In this document: positions 35,236 through 45,089 of the stretch, piece after piece
Layout: every line of letters starts with the position of its first letter
Position numbering within the stretch: position 1 is the first letter of the stretch
Assembly: GCA_000993615.1 (NCBI GenBank)
Contig: LBWM01000005.1
Coordinates: 1-64,000, forward strand
Direction: 5' to 3'
Length of the DNA stretch: 64,000 nucleotides
From: Candidatus Peregrinibacteria bacterium GW2011_GWF2_39_17
GTDB lineage: Bacteria; Patescibacteriota; Gracilibacteria; UBA1369; UBA12473
Program-made: the position numbers and the translations under genes
Notes under the pieces: model-generated
Told to the model about the DNA's origin: nothing
Databases searched by the model: none
Seen by the model: only the letters and a program-made list of their open reading frames with translations

Positions 35236-37821
35236 ATGCCCACACCCGAAGATAAAAGCAACAATAACCAATTCGAAAAATTTACCAAAGAAGCAAAACA
35301 AGCTCTGATTGTAGCTCAAGAAGTAGCAAAAAAAAACAATACAAATTATGTTGGCACCGAACACATTCTGATTGGTATTTTAAGTCAACCAAATTCACTA
35401 GGTGCAGCTATTTTGGTTAATTTTGGAGTAGCCCTAGATAACGTCAATTTAGTCCTAAAAACAGTTGGTCGCACAAGCGCAGGACCTAAATCAGTAGATT
35501 CCCCGGCTGGCAACCTAAGTGGGTTTGCCAAAAAAGTAATCGAAGATGCAGCCAAATGCGCCCAATCCAATAATCACATGTTTGTAGGAACAGAACATCT
35601 ACTCCATGCCTTAGTTAGCCAAGAAAATACAGCAGCTACCGTCATTTTAGAAAACATGAAAGTTCGCCCCAGAGAAATCCAAAAAGAAATAGAAAATGCC
35701 TTTGAAACTCTTAATCGAGGACAAAAGCCTTACCAATCGCCAGCTACGCCAGAAGGCCTACCATCTACCCATCCCCTTGAGTTTTTCTTAAGTGGATTGC
35801 AAGGAGTCATTGCCGGATCCGAAAAAGAATCTTACACCAAACCTAAAACAGGCCAAAAACAATCAAAAACACCAGCCCTCGACTATTTCACAGAAGATTT
35901 AGTAACTAAATATCGTAAAGAAAAAAATGATCCGATTATCGGACGCGAAAAAGAAATTGAACGCACCATCAGCATTTTACAACGAAAAACCAAAAATAAT
36001 CCGGTTTTAATTGGCGAGCCAGGGGTTGGAAAAACTGCAGTGGTAGAAGGATTAGCCCAAGCAATCGTCCAAGAAAACGTTCCCCAAGGAATGCTAGATA
36101 AACGCATTTTATCTCTTTCCATGGCATCGGTAGTAGCCGGAACAAAATATCGAGGTGAATTTGAAGAACGATTAAAACAAATTATTGATGAAGCAAAAAC
36201 CCAAGATAACGTCATCCTTTTTATTGATGAACTCCACACTGTAGTTGGAGCAGGCTCAGCAGAAGGAAGTCTGGATGCAGCCAATATTCTTAAGCCAGCC
36301 CTTTCAAAAGGGGCTATCCGTGTTATTGGAGCCACAACCACTAGCGAATATCGAAAACACGTCGAAACCGACAGTGCCTTGGAACGCCGATTCCAACCAG
36401 TCATGGTCGATGAACCAAGCGAAGAACAAACCCTCCAAATTTTAAAAGGGATCAAAAGTTCATTTGAAGATCACCATAACCTCACCATTTTAGAAGACGC
36501 CCTACATGCCGCCATTAGATATTCCAAACGCTATGTCCACGATCGATATTTGCCAGACAAGGCGATTGATCTTATTGACGAAGCCGCTTCCTTAAAAGGA
36601 ATGAAAGTCAAACAAGATCGAGAAGATGTCATTGCACTCCAAAAAGAACTCAATAAAATCGTCCAACAAAAAGAAGAAGCCGTAGGAAAACAAGACTATG
36701 AAAATGCCGCTACCATGCGCACCCAAGAATTAGAACTTATCAAAAAAATCGACGAAGCCCGCCGCGTTAAAATACCCAAAGAACTAAGAGAAAAAATCAA
36801 TGAAGAAGATATTGCGAATGTTCTAGCTAAAAGCACTGGCATACCAATCAATAAACTCATGAAAGATGACATTGAAAGACTAAAAAACCTTGAATCCCTT
36901 CTTAAAAAACGTATCGTGGGTCAGACCGAAGCCATTGAGGCTGTTTCCAAAGCTATCCGCCGCTCCAGAGTAGGTGTAGGGCACCATAATCGCCCCATTG
37001 CTTCTTTTATTTTTATGGGCCCCACCGGCGTTGGAAAAACCGAGTTAGTCAAAGCCTTAACCGAAGAAATTTATAATGACCCAAACGCTCTTATCAAGAT
37101 AGATATGAGCGAATTTATGGAAAGACACAATACTTCTCGCCTGGTAGGAACAACCGCAGGCTATGTGGGGTATGAAGAAGGTGGACAACTCACAGAAGTA
37201 GTTCGTCGTAAGCCATATTCGGTAATTCTCTTTGACGAAATTGAGAAGGCTCATTCCGACGTTTTTAATCTTCTACTGCAAATACTCGACGAAGGTTCCT
37301 TAACTGATGGGAAGGGACGAAAAGTGGATTTTAAAAACACCATTATTGTTATGACTTCAAACATCGGCTCGGCCCAATTAACTGAATCAGCTGGGCCTGT
37401 CGGTTTTAACCTCAACACCAATGAACTCAAACGAGCCGAAGAATCATTTAACGCCAAACGAGATGATATTTTAAAAGAATTAAAAGATCATTTTCGCCCA
37501 GAATTTCTAAATCGAATTGATAAAGTCATTGTTTTCAATCCACTCACTCATGAAAACATCAAACAAATTGTACAACTGTTAATTAATGAACTCGAAGAGA
37601 GACTAACGGAAAAATCAATTCGCTTAAAATTATCCCCAAGTGCCTTAGATCTTTTAGCTAAAAAATCCTTTGATCCAGATTACGGAGCCAGACCGGCCAG
37701 AAGAATTATTCAAGACCAAATTGAAGATATTTTAGCCCAAAAAATTCTTGAAGGGGAATTTCAAGAAGGAGATGAAGTCAAGATTATTAAGCAAGGACAA
37801 AGTATTATTCTCAAGAAATAG
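35236..37821 (+). CDS. clpC: ClpC-type AAA+ unfoldase
   Basis: An 861-residue Clp ATPase that unfolds proteins for ClpP. Two Clp_N repeats lie in the first 150 residues. Walker A motifs are GEPGVGKT (260-267) and GPTGVGKT (595-602). The middle domain is short and holds a UVR-like segment (KEEAVGKQDYENAATMRTQE, about 479-498), as in ClpC. After SNIGSAQLTESAG comes VGF (722-724), a good match to the ClpP-docking loop. These two traits separate it from the ClpB at 8.3-10.9 kb. A CIRCE operator controls it. No clpP is in the window. Confidence 0.94.
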   Translation: MPTPEDKSNNNQFEKFTKEAKQALIVAQEVAKKNNTNYVGTEHILIGILSQPNSLGAAILVNFGVALDNVNLVLKTVGRTSAGPKSVDSPAGNLSGFAKKVIEDAAKCAQSNNHMFVGTEHLLHALVSQENTAATVILENMKVRPREIQKEIENAFETLNRGQKPYQSPATPEGLPSTHPLEFFLSGLQGVIAGSEKESYTKPKTGQKQSKTPALDYFTEDLVTKYRKEKNDPIIGREKEIERTISILQRKTKNNPVLIGEPGVGKTAVVEGLAQAIVQENVPQGMLDKRILSLSMASVVAGTKYRGEFEERLKQIIDEAKTQDNVILFIDELHTVVGAGSAEGSLDAANILKPALSKGAIRVIGATTTSEYRKHVETDSALERRFQPVMVDEPSEEQTLQILKGIKSSFEDHHNLTILEDALHAAIRYSKRYVHDRYLPDKAIDLIDEAASLKGMKVKQDREDVIALQKELNKIVQQKEEAVGKQDYENAATMRTQELELIKKIDEARRVKIPKELREKINEEDIANVLAKSTGIPINKLMKDDIERLKNLESLLKKRIVGQTEAIEAVSKAIRRSRVGVGHHNRPIASFIFMGPTGVGKTELVKALTEEIYNDPNALIKIDMSEFMERHNTSRLVGTTAGYVGYEEGGQLTEVVRRKPYSVILFDEIEKAHSDVFNLLLQILDEGSLTDGKGRKVDFKNTIIVMTSNIGSAQLTESAGPVGFNLNTNELKRAEESFNAKRDDILKELKDHFRPEFLNRIDKVIVFNPLTHENIKQIVQLLINELEERLTEKSIRLKLSPSALDLLAKKSFDPDYGARPARRIIQDQIEDILAQKILEGEFQEGDEVKIIKQGQSIILKK

Positions 37822-37830
37822 GCCATTGAT

Positions 37831-37860
37831 TTGACAATCATAAGCTTTTTTCCCTATAAT
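37831..37860 (+). promoter_or_regulatory. Strong sigma-A-type promoter for the S1 protein
   Basis: TTGACA (37831-37836), an 18-base spacer, and TATAAT (37855-37860) match both consensus hexamers perfectly. It starts 10 bases after the clpC stop. The transcript would begin near 37867 and run through the S1 gene, ylxR and perhaps the helicase-nuclease. Confidence 0.85.
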
Positions 37861-37945
37861 CGGCGCGATCTTAATCATGTTCTATAGAGTAAAATCCATG
37901 ATCAAGATCGTTATTATTCTTTTTGATTTTACTCACCTTAAGCTT

Positions 37946-39175
37946 ATGGCTGATCAAACTGTCTCTATGGAGACCCTGCTCAAGAATTCTCCTCCGATGA
38001 TTATTCCAACCCCAGGAGAAATCATTGAAGGAAGCATCATCGATCTTTCGAAAAATCGCATTTTAGTAGATATTGAAGGCGTAAATATCGGCGTGATCTC
38101 TGGTAGAGAAGCTCGCGACAGCACGGAAACTTCAAAAACGCTCCAAATTGGAGATAAAGTCCATGTATGTGTTTTAGAATCTGAAAATGAAGAGGGCTTT
38201 GTCGTGCTTTCTCTAAGAAAAGCAAGCCAAGAACGCGCCTGGAAAAAATTCATGGAAGCCTATGAAAAAGGCGAAACTATTTCCGTTAAACCAAATGAAG
38301 CCAATAAGGGGGGGTTATTACTTGAAGTAGATGGGATTAAAGGATTTATACCAGTTTCCCAACTTGCACCCATGCACTACCCGAGAGTTAACGGCGCAGA
38401 TGCGAATTTAATTCTGGAAAAACTCCGCAAACTAATTAGCCTAAATCTTTCTGTAAAAATTATCAATATTGATAAAGATAATGGAAAATTGATTTTATCA
38501 GAGCGAGCCGCCTTTGAAAAAGAACGCCGTAGCGCCCTCAAAACCTTAAAAGTCAATGATGTAGTTGATGGAAAAATTAGCGGCGTAGTTAAATTCGGTA
38601 TTTTTGTGGCTTTTGAAGGATTAGAAGGCTTAGTCCATATTTCAGAAATTGCTTGGGGACATGTTAAAAACCCGCTCAGCTTCGGCCGAGTAGGCGATCC
38701 GGTTAAAGTACAAATTATTGGGATAGATGGCGAAAAAATCTCACTTAGTATGAAACGACTAACCCCTGACCCTTGGGCTGAAATTGCCAAAAACTTCAAA
38801 ATTGGCAGCATAGTTAAAGGAGAAATAAACCGCCTAGCTCCTTTCGGGGCATTTATGAAACTAAGCGATGATATCAATGGTTTAATTCACCTTTCCGAGC
38901 TAATTCCTGGCGATAACGGACCGATCAAAGATCCAGCCGAAGTCTTAACAGTTGGGCAAATTGTCGAGGCAAAGGTCATTGACTTAAATCTCGAAGAACA
39001 CCGCATTGGCTTAAGCATCAAAGCGCTCACTAACAAAGAAGAAAAGGAAGAAGCGAAACTAAGCAAAAAAACCAAAGAAAAAGCAGAATCAGAACCTGAG
39101 ATAGAATCAGAACCTAAATCAGCGCCGAAAAAGAAACCCAGTAAAAAAGGCCCTAAAAAAGATGATGAATCCTAA
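37946..39175 (+). CDS. rpsA: S1-domain protein, ribosomal protein S1-like
   Basis: About 409 residues with four S1 RNA-binding repeats, beginning near PGEIIEGSIIDLS, KGETISVKPNEANKG, VNDVVDGKISGVVKFGIF and IGSIVKGEINRLAPFGAF, then a Lys/Glu-rich tail. The ATG at 37946 (MADQTVSMETLLK) is preferred. An upstream ATG at 37877 would add a hydrophobic 23-residue stretch unlike S1 and starts only about 10 bases after the expected transcript start. S1 brings mRNA to the 30S subunit, which could matter here because few genes show a Shine-Dalgarno site. Four repeats is the short form seen outside Proteobacteria. Confidence 0.88.
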   Translation: MADQTVSMETLLKNSPPMIIPTPGEIIEGSIIDLSKNRILVDIEGVNIGVISGREARDSTETSKTLQIGDKVHVCVLESENEEGFVVLSLRKASQERAWKKFMEAYEKGETISVKPNEANKGGLLLEVDGIKGFIPVSQLAPMHYPRVNGADANLILEKLRKLISLNLSVKIINIDKDNGKLILSERAAFEKERRSALKTLKVNDVVDGKISGVVKFGIFVAFEGLEGLVHISEIAWGHVKNPLSFGRVGDPVKVQIIGIDGEKISLSMKRLTPDPWAEIAKNFKIGSIVKGEINRLAPFGAFMKLSDDINGLIHLSELIPGDNGPIKDPAEVLTVGQIVEAKVIDLNLEEHRIGLSIKALTNKEEKEEAKLSKKTKEKAESEPEIESEPKSAPKKKPSKKGPKKDDES

Positions 39176-39466
39176 ATGAGCCCCAAAACCTCAAAGCCTT
39201 TACGAACCTGCATAGGATGTTCTTCTAAACACCCCCAAAACGAGCTGATTCGTATCTTTTTCAACAAGGACCAAACGCTGGAAATCCAAAAACCCAGTGA
39301 CAAAATAATTAATCATCAAAGGCAAGGGCGCAGTATTTATCTTTGCCCTAAAAAAATTTGTCTCCAAAAAGCCATTAATCGTAAACCCAAAAACGGCTTT
39401 AGTTATGCTCTCAAAAAACCTATCGACCCTTTGTCCCTAGAAAAAATAACCTCATTTGCGTTATAG
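39176..39466 (+). CDS. ylxR: YlxR-family RNA-binding protein (RnpM)
   Basis: A 96-residue protein of the YlxR/DUF448 family, which binds RNA and in Bacillus affects RNase P. PLRTCIGCSSKHPQNELIRIF is the family N-terminus, with the paired cysteines, and GRSIYLCPKKICLQKAINRK the C-terminal block. In many bacteria it lies in the nusA-infB operon; here infB lies 3.5 kb downstream, with the helicase-nuclease and the RNA gap between. Its ATG directly follows the stop of the S1 gene. Confidence 0.9.
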   Translation: MSPKTSKPLRTCIGCSSKHPQNELIRIFFNKDQTLEIQKPSDKIINHQRQGRSIYLCPKKICLQKAINRKPKNGFSYALKKPIDPLSLEKITSFAL

Positions 39467-39499
39467 TAAACCCAGTGTAGTACCCTCTTACCATCCTCA

Positions 39500-42412
39500 A
39501 TGCAAACGATTTTTGATGAACTAAACCCCGAACAATATAAAGCCGTTACCCATCTAAATGGACCTCTTTTGATTATTGCTGGAGCTGGCACTGGAAAAAC
39601 CAAAGTACTTACCCATCGTTTTATCCATCTTATAAATCAAGCCGCTCCAAGTAAAAAAAATTCCGTTGCTGAGAAAATCCTAGCTCTAACCTTTACCGAA
39701 AAAGCCGCCCTGGAAATGCAAGAAAGAATCGATGTTTTGCTCCCCTATGGTTATCCGGAACTATGGATTAAAACTTTTCACGGGTTCTCTGATCATATTT
39801 TAAGAGAAAGTGGCCTGGCAATTGGCTTAGACACTGCTTACAAAATTTTAACGCCCATTGAATTAAATATCTTCCTAAGAGAACATCTCTTTGCCTTTGA
39901 ACTTAACCGCTATCGACCACTGGGAAATCCATCACGCTTCATTTCAGCCTTAGTAACTCATTTTGGCCACCTCCGTGACGAATTAATCTCGCCTAATCAA
40001 TACTACCAATATGCTCAAAAATCTCTAAAGAATGCAATCACCGAAGAAGAAAAAGAAATTGCTGACTCATTAATGGAACTAGCCAAAGCTTATCTCCGTT
40101 ACGACCAACTTTTATATCAAAAAGGAGTCATGGATTTTGCCAGTCTAAATTTCCTAACCATAAAACTTTTCCAAGAAAATTCCGCGATTTTGCATTCTTA
40201 CCAAAATCGCTTTACCTACCTTATGGTCGATGAATTTCAAGATACCAATACGGCTCAACGAGTCCTAATTGAAAAAATCGCTGAACCACATCACAACATC
40301 ATGGTCGTTGGCGATGACGATCAATGTATTTACAAGTGGAGAGGAGCTTCTTTAAGCAATATTCTCCACTTTGAGCAGCGCTTTATAAATTGCAAAAGAG
40401 TCGTGCTTACTCAAAATTATCGCTCAACTCAGCCAATCCTAGACCTAAGCTACGCTGTTATTCAAAATAATAATCCTAACCGCCTGGAAATAAAGGATCA
40501 AATTGATAAAAGACTACATTCCACAACTATAAACCAAAATGAACTACTGCCTTTAATAATTCATTTTGACCACTACCTTAAAGAAGCGCAATTTGTCATC
40601 GATACTATTAAAAATGAACTTACCAAGGGTACCTTAAACCCTAAAGACTTTGCGATTCTAGTCCGAGCTAGCGCCCATGCTATCCCCTTTATTGATGCCC
40701 TAAAAACTAATGACATTGCTTACGATTTTTCTGGTAATGAAGGTTTATTCAAAAGAGAAGAAATAAAAGATTTAATGGCCTTACTTAGAAGTATTGTTAA
40801 TCCTAATGATGATATTGCCCTCTTTCGATTACTTTCACTAGATGTCTTTAATGAGGAAATAAGCAATCTCCTCGAATCACGTCATCAAGGAAAAAATAGA
40901 TCAAGCTCTTTATTTTCCATCATTAAACAGCTTAACACTGTTCCTGATCTCTTTACTCCTCCTTCTAGTAAAATCAATCTCCAAAAAGCACTATCTTCCT
41001 TAAAAGAATTCCAAAAAATGGCTCAAAAATCGCCAACTAGTCAAATTTTAGGCAAATTCCTTAATGAATCAGGCTACCTTAATCAACTCACCTCTAATCC
41101 CTCGATAAAAAATACCGAAAAAATCCAAAATATTGCTCTATTTTCCCAAATTATTAAAACCTTTGAAGAAACGCACCTTGATCAACAAATCTCCGAATGT
41201 TTAGATTATCTCAATGCCAGATTCGAAATAGGAGATAATGCCCCCAGCCTGGAAGCCCCACTTGATAACGATACGGTGAAAGTTTTAACCATTCATGCGG
41301 CAAAAGGTCTTGAATTTAATACCGTATTTATCGTTAATCTTGTCCAAAACAGATTCCCGGCTATTAATCGCAAAGAAATATTTGAAATACCAACTGAACT
41401 CCTAACTCCAAATCTAAATGAAGATCAAACCCATTTCACAGAAGAAAGACGCCTATTTTACGTGGCTGCCACTCGCGCCAAAAAACAACTTTTTCTTACC
41501 TACAGTGATCAATACGAGGGGCCTAAGCGCTGGAAACCATCCTGCTTTATTCAGGAAGCTTTAAAATCCGACCAAGTAAAAAAAGAAGAATTCAATCCTT
41601 CAACTCAACCCCCTATCCCCCAAATCACCTTAACCACTTCCCTTAATCATTCCTTAAAAGAACCCAAAAACCCCACTAACTATCCCCTTTTAAACCTTAG
41701 CTATAGCCAAATTGATACTTTTCAAATCTGCCCTCTGAAATATAAATTTGCTTATCATTATCACCTCCCTGGTCCCTCTTTCCACGCCGCTAGTTTTGGA
41801 TCTAGTATCCATAACACCCTCAACGAATTTTACAAACAACTAATCAAAGGAATTCAACCTTCCCTCAAACTTTTACAACACCTTTATCATAAGAATTGGA
41901 TTCCGTTTGGTTATGAAAATCCAGCACACCAAAATGAACAAAAAATCCAAGGATTAAAAATGATTGAGCAATTTTTTCAAACTAACGATCCCGGTTGGAT
42001 TATTCCTAGGTACCTAGAAAAATCATTTTGCTGGAAATCAACCTCAGGCCTAACCATCAAGGGAAGAATCGATCGAATTGATCCACTTACCGACGGCAAT
42101 TTTGAAGTCATAGACTACAAAACAGGAAAATCCCAAGATGAAAAAACCCTCAAAAACAACCTGCAATTATCCATTTACGCTTTAGCCTGCCGAGATGTTC
42201 TTAAAATACCAGTAACCAAATTAACACTCTATTATCTAGCTGAAAACAAAAAAATCAGCACCTCCCGCACTCCCGAGCAACTAATTGATGCTGAACAAAA
42301 TGTAGAAACGATCACAAACACAATCAAAAATTCATCCTTTGAAGCAACACCCTCCCCTTTTATCTGCCAATTCTGCGAATATCGTCTAATCTGCGACAAA
42401 TCCGCAGTTTAA
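39500..42412 (+). CDS. UvrD/PcrA-type helicase fused to a RecB-family nuclease
   Basis: A 970-residue SF1A helicase plus nuclease. Helicase motifs: GAGTGKTKVLTHRF (Walker A, about 28), ALTFTEKAALEMQER, YLMVDEFQDTN, VVGDDDQCIYKWRGAS, TQNYRSTQPIL, VKVLTIHAAKGLEF and FYVAATRAKKQLFL. The C-terminal region from about 730 is a PD-(D/E)XK domain, with SYSQIDTFQICPLKYKF, FEVIDYKTGKS and a final CQFCEYRLIC, giving four cysteines that could hold an iron-sulfur cluster as in AddB and Cas4. It probably processes DNA ends as a single-chain AddA/RecB-like enzyme. Partners are not nearby. Confidence 0.92.
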   Translation: MQTIFDELNPEQYKAVTHLNGPLLIIAGAGTGKTKVLTHRFIHLINQAAPSKKNSVAEKILALTFTEKAALEMQERIDVLLPYGYPELWIKTFHGFSDHILRESGLAIGLDTAYKILTPIELNIFLREHLFAFELNRYRPLGNPSRFISALVTHFGHLRDELISPNQYYQYAQKSLKNAITEEEKEIADSLMELAKAYLRYDQLLYQKGVMDFASLNFLTIKLFQENSAILHSYQNRFTYLMVDEFQDTNTAQRVLIEKIAEPHHNIMVVGDDDQCIYKWRGASLSNILHFEQRFINCKRVVLTQNYRSTQPILDLSYAVIQNNNPNRLEIKDQIDKRLHSTTINQNELLPLIIHFDHYLKEAQFVIDTIKNELTKGTLNPKDFAILVRASAHAIPFIDALKTNDIAYDFSGNEGLFKREEIKDLMALLRSIVNPNDDIALFRLLSLDVFNEEISNLLESRHQGKNRSSSLFSIIKQLNTVPDLFTPPSSKINLQKALSSLKEFQKMAQKSPTSQILGKFLNESGYLNQLTSNPSIKNTEKIQNIALFSQIIKTFEETHLDQQISECLDYLNARFEIGDNAPSLEAPLDNDTVKVLTIHAAKGLEFNTVFIVNLVQNRFPAINRKEIFEIPTELLTPNLNEDQTHFTEERRLFYVAATRAKKQLFLTYSDQYEGPKRWKPSCFIQEALKSDQVKKEEFNPSTQPPIPQITLTTSLNHSLKEPKNPTNYPLLNLSYSQIDTFQICPLKYKFAYHYHLPGPSFHAASFGSSIHNTLNEFYKQLIKGIQPSLKLLQHLYHKNWIPFGYENPAHQNEQKIQGLKMIEQFFQTNDPGWIIPRYLEKSFCWKSTSGLTIKGRIDRIDPLTDGNFEVIDYKTGKSQDEKTLKNNLQLSIYALACRDVLKIPVTKLTLYYLAENKKISTSRTPEQLIDAEQNVETITNTIKNSSFEATPSPFICQFCEYRLICDKSAV

Positions 42413-42433
42413 AATTATTCAGGCAAAGTAGTT

Positions 42434-42463
42434 TAAAAAAACCTCCCAAGAATAAGCCGAGGT
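42434..42463 (-). terminator. Possible intrinsic terminator of the structured RNA
   Basis: On the minus strand ACCTC pairs with GAGGT (42459-42463 with 42441-42445) around a 13-base loop, and a run of T follows (A run at 42435-42441 on the plus strand). The stem is only five pairs, so it is weak. Its place at the end of a row of hairpins supports it. Confidence 0.4.
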
Positions 42464-42823
42464 AATTGCAAAACAATCATTCCAAATAAATGGAATGAAG
42501 GAAAAGAACTTCTAATTTCGCTAAGCGAAACTAAAAATCCAGGTCCCCCATAGCTTTTGCACCTAAAAGGAAAAACCTTTACAAATGCAAACACTACATC
42601 TTTTCCTTAAGCATCTTTCGACTTGCTAGCCCTCATCGAAAAACACATCTAAGGTCGGGAAAAACCACACAGGGCGCAGCCTTTCTCGAGCAAAAATCCC
42701 AAACTTACTCCTAGGGAGGGATTTACCACGGATACACCGGATTATTCCGGAGCAAATCTCTCCCTAAGTAAAACTAATTTTAAAAGGTCAAAAAGAATTT
42801 AAACATCTCAAACAAAATGAGAT
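42434..42823 (-). ncRNA. Candidate structured RNA of about 390 bases
   Basis: The 595-base gap between the helicase-nuclease and infB has no credible reading frame, but it has a minus-strand promoter at one end and a possible terminator at the other. Helices between them: an 18-bp stem with a two-base bulge (42705-42724 with 42754-42771), capped by CCGGA/TCCGG at 42737-42750; TTTCGA/TCGAAA (42616-42641); TTTGCA/TGCAAA (42556-42591) enclosing AAAGG/CCTTT; TTTCGC/GCGAAA (42516-42530); and CATTCCA/TGGAATG (42478-42497). I do not see tmRNA, RNase P, SRP or 6S signatures. Strand choice rests on the promoter and terminator. The function is unknown. Confidence 0.55.
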
Positions 42824-42829
42824 TATCTA

Positions 42830-42858
42830 ATAATAACACTTTAAATTAGTGTAGTCAA
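42830..42858 (-). promoter_or_regulatory. Promoter of the structured RNA
   Basis: Read on the minus strand: TTGACT (42853-42858), a 17-base spacer, then TATTAT (42830-42835). This points leftward, away from infB, into the region rich in hairpins. Expected transcript start is near 42823. Confidence 0.6.
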
Positions 42859-43007
42859 CAAAAAATCCTCAAAATTTCTATTTAGAAAATTCTCACCCCA
42901 AAACCCTAAAGTTAGAGCCCTTTCCTTTTCTTCTATCATTCGCTACACTTAAACCAAATTTTTACAATTCAAATTAGAATCACTATTTTAAAAAACAGCC
43001 AATAATT

Positions 43008-45089
43008 ATGCCTCTTTCCATTATTCAATTTGCCAAAAAAGTCGGCATGACCAAAGAAGAATTGCGTGTTCGCAGTTCCTCCTTAGGTTTTAATATTGAA
43101 GCAGACGCTAAAGTTATCGAAGACGACCTGGCCGACTTGCTATACGAAGAATTTACAAACGAATTAAAAGACACAGCCGACGCTTATGACGAAATCATTG
43201 GAAAAGAACTTGAAAAAGAAATTATTAAAACTCAGCGCAAAAAAACAGCTGGTAAACCTCCATTAAAAGAAAAAAAGGCAAATGAAGCCCCTGCCCCAAC
43301 TACATCACGAGACAAAAAAACCATAATTGAAATCCCAGATACTATTTCAGTCAAAGAATTTGCTGAAAAAACCGGACTTACTCCTGTTCAAGTCATTGGA
43401 CAACTAATGCACAACGGAATTTTAGCTAATATCAATCAGCAAATCGACTACGAAACCGCCCACATTATTGCTCAAGAAATGAGCATTCAGATTAAAAGAA
43501 AACACACTGCAGCTGAAAGCGAGGATATTCTCAAGGGAGATATTGAAAAATTACTTAAGGAGGATGATCCTTCCCTCCTCGTTACTAGACCACCAGTAGT
43601 CAGTATTATGGGACACGTGGATCATGGAAAAACTCAACTACTAGACAGTATCCGAAATACCAATGTTATCGCCACCGAAGCAGGAGGAATTACTCAACAC
43701 ATTGGAGCCTATCAAATCAATAAAAAGGGTAAAATAATCACCTTTCTTGATACGCCTGGACATGAAGCCTTTACAGCCATGAGAGCCAGAGGTGCTAGGG
43801 CCACCGATATTGCTATCCTAGTTGTAGCCGCGGATGAAGGGGTTAAACCACAAACCATAGAAGCAATTAATCACGCTAAAGAAGCCAAAATCCCCATCAT
43901 CGTGGCCCTTAATAAAATGGATAAACCAAATGCGAACCCTCAAAGAGTCATGGGTGAATTAAGTGAATACGGCCTTAATCCTGAAGAATGGGGAGGAGAT
44001 ACAATCATGGTTCCGGTCTCCGCTTTAAAAAATCAAGGCCTCGATAAATTATTAGAAATGATTTTAGTTGTTGCAGAGCTTAGCGACCTTAAAGCTAACC
44101 CCACTCGCCCAGCGGTCGGAACCGTAATCGAAGCCCATTTAGACACTAATTTAGGCCCTGTAGCCACTATTTTAATTAATGCTGGAACCCTAAAAATAAT
44201 GGACTCAGTCATTGTCGGAGGGACCCACGGTAGAATTAAATTAATGAAAGACGCCAACAACAATCGACTCAATCAACTTAAACCTTCGGATGTGGCCCAA
44301 ATAGCCGGCTTAAATAAAACACCACAAGCCGGTGATCTTCTTCAAGTGGTCAATAACGAACGTATTGCTCGTCAAAAAGCAGAAGAAATTTCCGGGCTTA
44401 TTAAGGAAGGAGCTATCCAAAATATGGGCATGGGATTAAGTGAAATTGTAAACCAAATCCAAGAAGGAAAGCTTAAAACCGTTAAAGTCGTACTCAAAGC
44501 TGATACCAAAGGCTCTTTAGAGGCGATTAAAGAAAGTATCGCCAATGAATTAAAATCCGCCGAAGTAGCCGTAAAAATTATCCATTCCGGAGTTGGCAAC
44601 ATTACCGAATCAGATGTTATGATGGCCGCTGCTAGCCAAGGATTAGTTATTGGCTTTCATACCAATGTAACCCCACAAGTAGACCGCCTTTCCGAAAGAT
44701 TAAGAACAGAAGTAGTAGTTTATAAAATAATTTATGAACTCCTGGATGATCTCAAAAAATTATTAATGGGCTTACTAGAACCAGAAATCGCCATTGTGGA
44801 ATTAGGCAAAGCCAAAGTACTCAAAATATTCTACACTCAAAAAACAGAAATGGTCTTGGGCTGTAAAATCCTAGAAGGAAAAGCCAAAGCCAAAGCCAAA
44901 ATACGAGTTGAACACCAAAAAGAAATCATTGGAGAAGGAATCCTAGAAAGCTTAAAAATCGTCAATGAAGAAGTAAAAGAAGTAGAAAAAGGAGGAGAAT
45001 GCGGAATCCGTTTTAAGGGTAAACCTAAAATTGAAGAAGGAGATATCCTTCAATTTTATACCGAAGAGACTCGCCATAAAACTTTATGA
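43008..45089 (+). CDS. infB: Translation initiation factor IF-2
   Basis: A GTPase that places fMet-tRNA on the 30S subunit and joins the subunits. It has 693 residues with a short N-terminal region: two IF2_N-like pieces, [20 protein letters not shown] and [18 protein letters not shown], separated by a charged linker. The G domain starts near 195 with GHVDHGKT, then DTPGHEAF and NKMD. Domain II ([19 protein letters not shown]), domain III and the C-terminal fMet-binding domain follow. The 3' end overlaps rmlB by 4 bases. The upstream gap has AT-rich promoter-like sequence, but no single clear promoter is chosen. Confidence 0.96.
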   Translation: MPLSIIQFAKKVGMTKEELRVRSSSLGFNIEADAKVIEDDLADLLYEEFTNELKDTADAYDEIIGKELEKEIIKTQRKKTAGKPPLKEKKANEAPAPTTSRDKKTIIEIPDTISVKEFAEKTGLTPVQVIGQLMHNGILANINQQIDYETAHIIAQEMSIQIKRKHTAAESEDILKGDIEKLLKEDDPSLLVTRPPVVSIMGHVDHGKTQLLDSIRNTNVIATEAGGITQHIGAYQINKKGKIITFLDTPGHEAFTAMRARGARATDIAILVVAADEGVKPQTIEAINHAKEAKIPIIVALNKMDKPNANPQRVMGELSEYGLNPEEWGGDTIMVPVSALKNQGLDKLLEMILVVAELSDLKANPTRPAVGTVIEAHLDTNLGPVATILINAGTLKIMDSVIVGGTHGRIKLMKDANNNRLNQLKPSDVAQIAGLNKTPQAGDLLQVVNNERIARQKAEEISGLIKEGAIQNMGMGLSEIVNQIQEGKLKTVKVVLKADTKGSLEAIKESIANELKSAEVAVKIIHSGVGNITESDVMMAAASQGLVIGFHTNVTPQVDRLSERLRTEVVVYKIIYELLDDLKKLLMGLLEPEIAIVELGKAKVLKIFYTQKTEMVLGCKILEGKAKAKAKIRVEHQKEIIGEGILESLKIVNEEVKEVEKGGECGIRFKGKPKIEEGDILQFYTEETRHKTL

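Noticed and set aside
35883-36455. 190-residue frame on the minus strand inside clpC
   Set aside because: It is antisense to the first AAA+ domain of clpC, and its low-complexity Ser/Arg composition mirrors that gene.
37877-37945. N-terminal extension of the S1 protein from an ATG at 37877
   Set aside because: The extra 23 residues are hydrophobic and unlike S1 proteins; the ATG at 37946 gives a normal N-terminus.
42434-42823. tmRNA or RNase P RNA as identity of the structured RNA
   Set aside because: The tRNA-like ends of tmRNA and the GAGGAAAGTCC and ACAGAA blocks of RNase P were not found. Short matches such as CGGCTTAT and TAGATG occur, but resemblances of similar quality appear on the opposite strand.
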